A stretch of DNA of 46,330 nt, taken from contig CAYUNT010000008.1 in NCBI GenBank assembly GCA_964446285.1, forward strand, positions 1-46,330. Reading direction: 5' to 3'. Source of the stretch: CAYUNT01 sp964446285 (GTDB lineage: Bacteria > Sumerlaeota > Sumerlaeia > SLMS01 > CAYUNT01). This document shows positions 44,545 through 46,330 of this stretch, piece after piece (within the stretch, counting starts at the first letter, position 1; each line of letters opens with the position of its first letter). The position numbers and the translations under genes were made by a program. Below the pieces are notes generated by a model. That model had not been told where the DNA came from. It saw only the letters and a program-made list of their open reading frames with translations, and did not search any database.

Positions 44545-44852
44545 AGTAACCTTCACCCCAAGAAACAGACCGAGAAACTAACGGCCCTCGCATGGCGGAG
44601 CAATCGGAGACTCCAATCCTCCCCATCGACAAGGTGGAGCGGCGCCCGCTGAAAAAGTCGGATTGAGCAAGCCTGCGAAGGCGTGGCAGCGTCATTTTCT
44701 GGTGCGTTCGCGCGCACTTGGGACCGCGGGAGCTGCCATCGGCGGCGGATCGACCAATACCAGCGCGTTCGCGCGCACTTGGGATCGCGAGGCTCTGCAC
44801 TCGCTCTTTGCTGCCTGTCCACGCGGATAAGAAACAACCCTCCGGCCTGACT
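44545..44852. other. 308-base gap with short direct repeats
   Basis: No gene is supported here. GCGTTCGCGCGCACTTGGGA occurs twice, at 44704-44723 and 44765-44784, a 61-base offset. The second copy runs into the 25-base repeat shared with 5956-5980. No good promoter or ribosome-binding site for the gene at 44853 was seen. Confidence 0.5.
44704..44804 (+). repeat. Tandem-like direct repeat and dispersed-repeat copy 2
   Basis: A perfect 20-base direct repeat (44704-44723 and 44765-44784) precedes TGGGATCGCGAGGCTC…GCACTCGC at 44780-44804. The latter matches 5956-5980 at 24 of 25 bases. Confidence 0.6.
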
Positions 44853-46330
44853 ATGTATCTGTCTTTTTTCGGCTTCCAGCAAGACCCCTTCAATCTCACG
44901 CCCGATTCGCGTTTTTTATTCCTTTCGCGCCGCCACGAAGAAGCGCTCGCCTCGCTCATCTACGGCGTCGAAAACCGCAAGGGATTCATCGCGATCACAG
45001 GCGAGATCGGATCGGGAAAAACAACGCTCTGCCGGGCATTTCTGGCCCGCCTTGATTCTGCGGCAAACAGCGTCGCCCTGATCCTGAATCCCGACCTGAG
45101 CGATATCGAACTTCTTCAATCCATCAACGCGGAGTTCGGCCTGCCGGATCAGGCCACGGGCAAGCGCGAACTCCTCAATACGCTAAACGCATTCCTGCTC
45201 GAGCAGGCGCGCGCGGGGCACAATTGCGTGCTCATAATCGACGAGGCCCAAAACCTTCCGCCGCGCACGCTCGAACAGGTTCGCATGATCTCGAACCTGG
45301 AAACCGAGACCGAAAAACTTCTGCAAATCGTGCTCGTGGGCCAGCCCGAGCTCGATACGCTGCTGCACCGCCGCGATCTCGAACAGCTTAACCAGCGCAT
45401 CACGGTCCGCTATCACCTCGACGCCCTCGACGAAGAGGAAGTGGGGCGCTATGTGACGCACCGGATCGAAGTGGCAAAACCATTGTGGCGCGTGGAATTC
45501 GAGCCGATGGCGATGCGGCTTCTGGCGCGGCATACAGGCGGAGTTCCGCGGCGGATCAACGTCATCTGCGATCGCGCGCTGCTGGCGGCCTACGTTGAGG
45601 AAACGCGCACAATTCGCAAACGGCACATCGAAAAAGCTATCGCCGAAGTGGCTGGTTCGCGCCCGTCCGCGAGGACGGCCTCCTCGGCTGCAGCGGCTTC
45701 GGCGGCAACAGGGGCAACAGGAGCGGCTCCTGCCGCGGCGGCATCTTCAGCCGGCCCGCATTCCCTTTCGCAAGAGCCATCCCCGCAAAGCACCCCTGCG
45801 CCCGGCGCTTCCACCTCGGAAGGCGTCCCAGTTTCAGACAACTCCAATTCCGGCGCAGTTCCTGCCGCGCATGTCCCCGATTCGCCATCTGCAGCGCATG
45901 CGTCCAACCCCGCACCCGCTTTCGCACCTGCCCCCGCAAATGTATCCGCCATGGCCCAAGCGCCACCTCCGCCGAAACAACCTGCGGCTTCCGCTCCGGC
46001 GCGGCGCGGCGGATTGCCAATGCCAGTGTGGGTGTTTCTTATTGTGGCCGCTGCAATTATTGCCTTTTACGGCGCAGGCGCATTGAAGGATCGCGATCAC
46101 GCAAAATCCGCTTCCGCAAGTTCATCTTACGCGGCAATTTCCTCTGCTCCACCTTCCAGGTCCGCGCCAGGCGCTTCCCCAGCAACGCCCGCCAGTTCTT
46201 CGGGAATCGCAGCCGCCGCTGCTGCCACCACTCGCGCGCCCAACCCATCACCCAATCTTATCTCCACGCCCAAGCCATCACCTGTTCCCGCGCGTTCTCC
46301 CGCGCCCTCCCCCACTGCCTTTCCGCGCCC
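44853..46330 (+). CDS. GspA/ExeA-like AAA+ ATPase (3' end cut by window)
   Basis: The frame is open to the window end, giving 492 residues so far. It begins with the ExeA/GspA-type MYLSFFGFQQDPFNLTPDS. Walker A GEIGSGKTT is at 50-58, Walker B LIIDEAQN at about 127-134, and the sensor and lid region includes GGVPRRINVICDRAL. After about residue 270 comes an Ala/Pro/Ser-rich linker, a membrane segment (VWVFLIVAAAIIAFYGAGAL, about 392-412) and a second low-complexity stretch, presumably periplasmic. In type II secretion, GspA works with GspB to insert the secretin, through an ATPase in the cytoplasm. No gsp partners are in the window. The ribosome-binding site is poor, but the start matches the family. 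Confidence 0.88.
   Translation, partial: MYLSFFGFQQDPFNLTPDSRFLFLSRRHEEALASLIYGVENRKGFIAITGEIGSGKTTLCRAFLARLDSAANSVALILNPDLSDIELLQSINAEFGLPDQATGKRELLNTLNAFLLEQARAGHNCVLIIDEAQNLPPRTLEQVRMISNLETETEKLLQIVLVGQPELDTLLHRRDLEQLNQRITVRYHLDALDEEEVGRYVTHRIEVAKPLWRVEFEPMAMRLLARHTGGVPRRINVICDRALLAAYVEETRTIRKRHIEKAIAEVAGSRPSARTASSAAAASAATGATGAAPAAAASSAGPHSLSQEPSPQSTPAPGASTSEGVPVSDNSNSGAVPAAHVPDSPSAAHASNPAPAFAPAPANVSAMAQAPPPPKQPAASAPARRGGLPMPVWVFLIVAAAIIAFYGAGALKDRDHAKSASASSSYAAISSAPPSRSAPGASPATPASSSGIAAAAAATTRAPNPSPNLISTPKPSPVPARSPAPSPTAFPR

Overview
The window reads as one stretch of a GC-rich bacterial chromosome, probably from an uncultivated Gram-negative-type lineage. Pointers are an anaerobic-style indolepyruvate:ferredoxin oxidoreductase, a PPi-type phosphofructokinase, a GH57 branching enzyme beside a DUF4912 protein, giant secreted proteins with Thr/Pro linkers and a dockerin-like tail, and a GspA/ExeA-type ATPase. 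A candidate phylum such as Sumerlaeota, Hydrogenedentota or Omnitrophota would fit, but that is inference from gene content. I found no rRNA, tRNA or CRISPR array.

Layout. 0.2-3.9 kb: a tight operon iorA-iorB-paaK (arylpyruvate to aryl-acetyl-CoA chemistry). 4.2-5.5 kb: PPi-dependent phosphofructokinase on the minus strand, facing the operon across strong hairpins. 6.1-7.1 kb: galE. 7.1-18.3 kb: a long run of minus-strand genes; in transcription order these are a YbgC-like thioesterase, ribD, a DUF4912 protein with a histone-like Ala/Lys/Pro tail, a GH57 branching enzyme, a Gfo/Idh/MocA oxidoreductase, a polyprenyl synthase, a secreted seven-repeat FG-GAP propeller and an FAD-dependent oxidoreductase. 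18.4-21.8 kb: valS on the plus strand behind a long leader with terminator and possible antiterminator pairing. 21.9-25.2 kb: a secreted GxGYxYP-family protein and a two-ACT-domain GcvR-like regulator.

25.4-28.3 kb is a small defence island: an AbiEi/AbiEii type IV toxin-antitoxin pair with a consensus sigma-70 promoter predicted to give a leaderless antitoxin mRNA, then a solitary DNA methyltransferase. Beside it lies a gene-poor 0.9 kb stretch with the 3' end of a decayed NCS2 nucleobase permease. 29.2-39.4 kb carries two giant secreted modular proteins, a metzincin-type metalloprotease (1823 aa) and an N-acetylmuramoyl-L-alanine amidase split by a golvesin-like domain (1481 aa). 39.7-46.3 kb holds an orphan NtrC-family response regulator, an IS630 transposase fragment, a secreted transglutaminase-like protein, a chimeric ABC protein in which an ATPase lacking Walker B is fused in frame to permease segments, and the start of a GspA/ExeA-like ATPase cut by the window edge.

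The most notable signals are the ABC ATPase/permease fusion, the valS leader, the AbiE promoter, the two modular exoproteins, a nested palindrome between ribD and the DUF4912 gene, and several dispersed palindromic or direct repeats.
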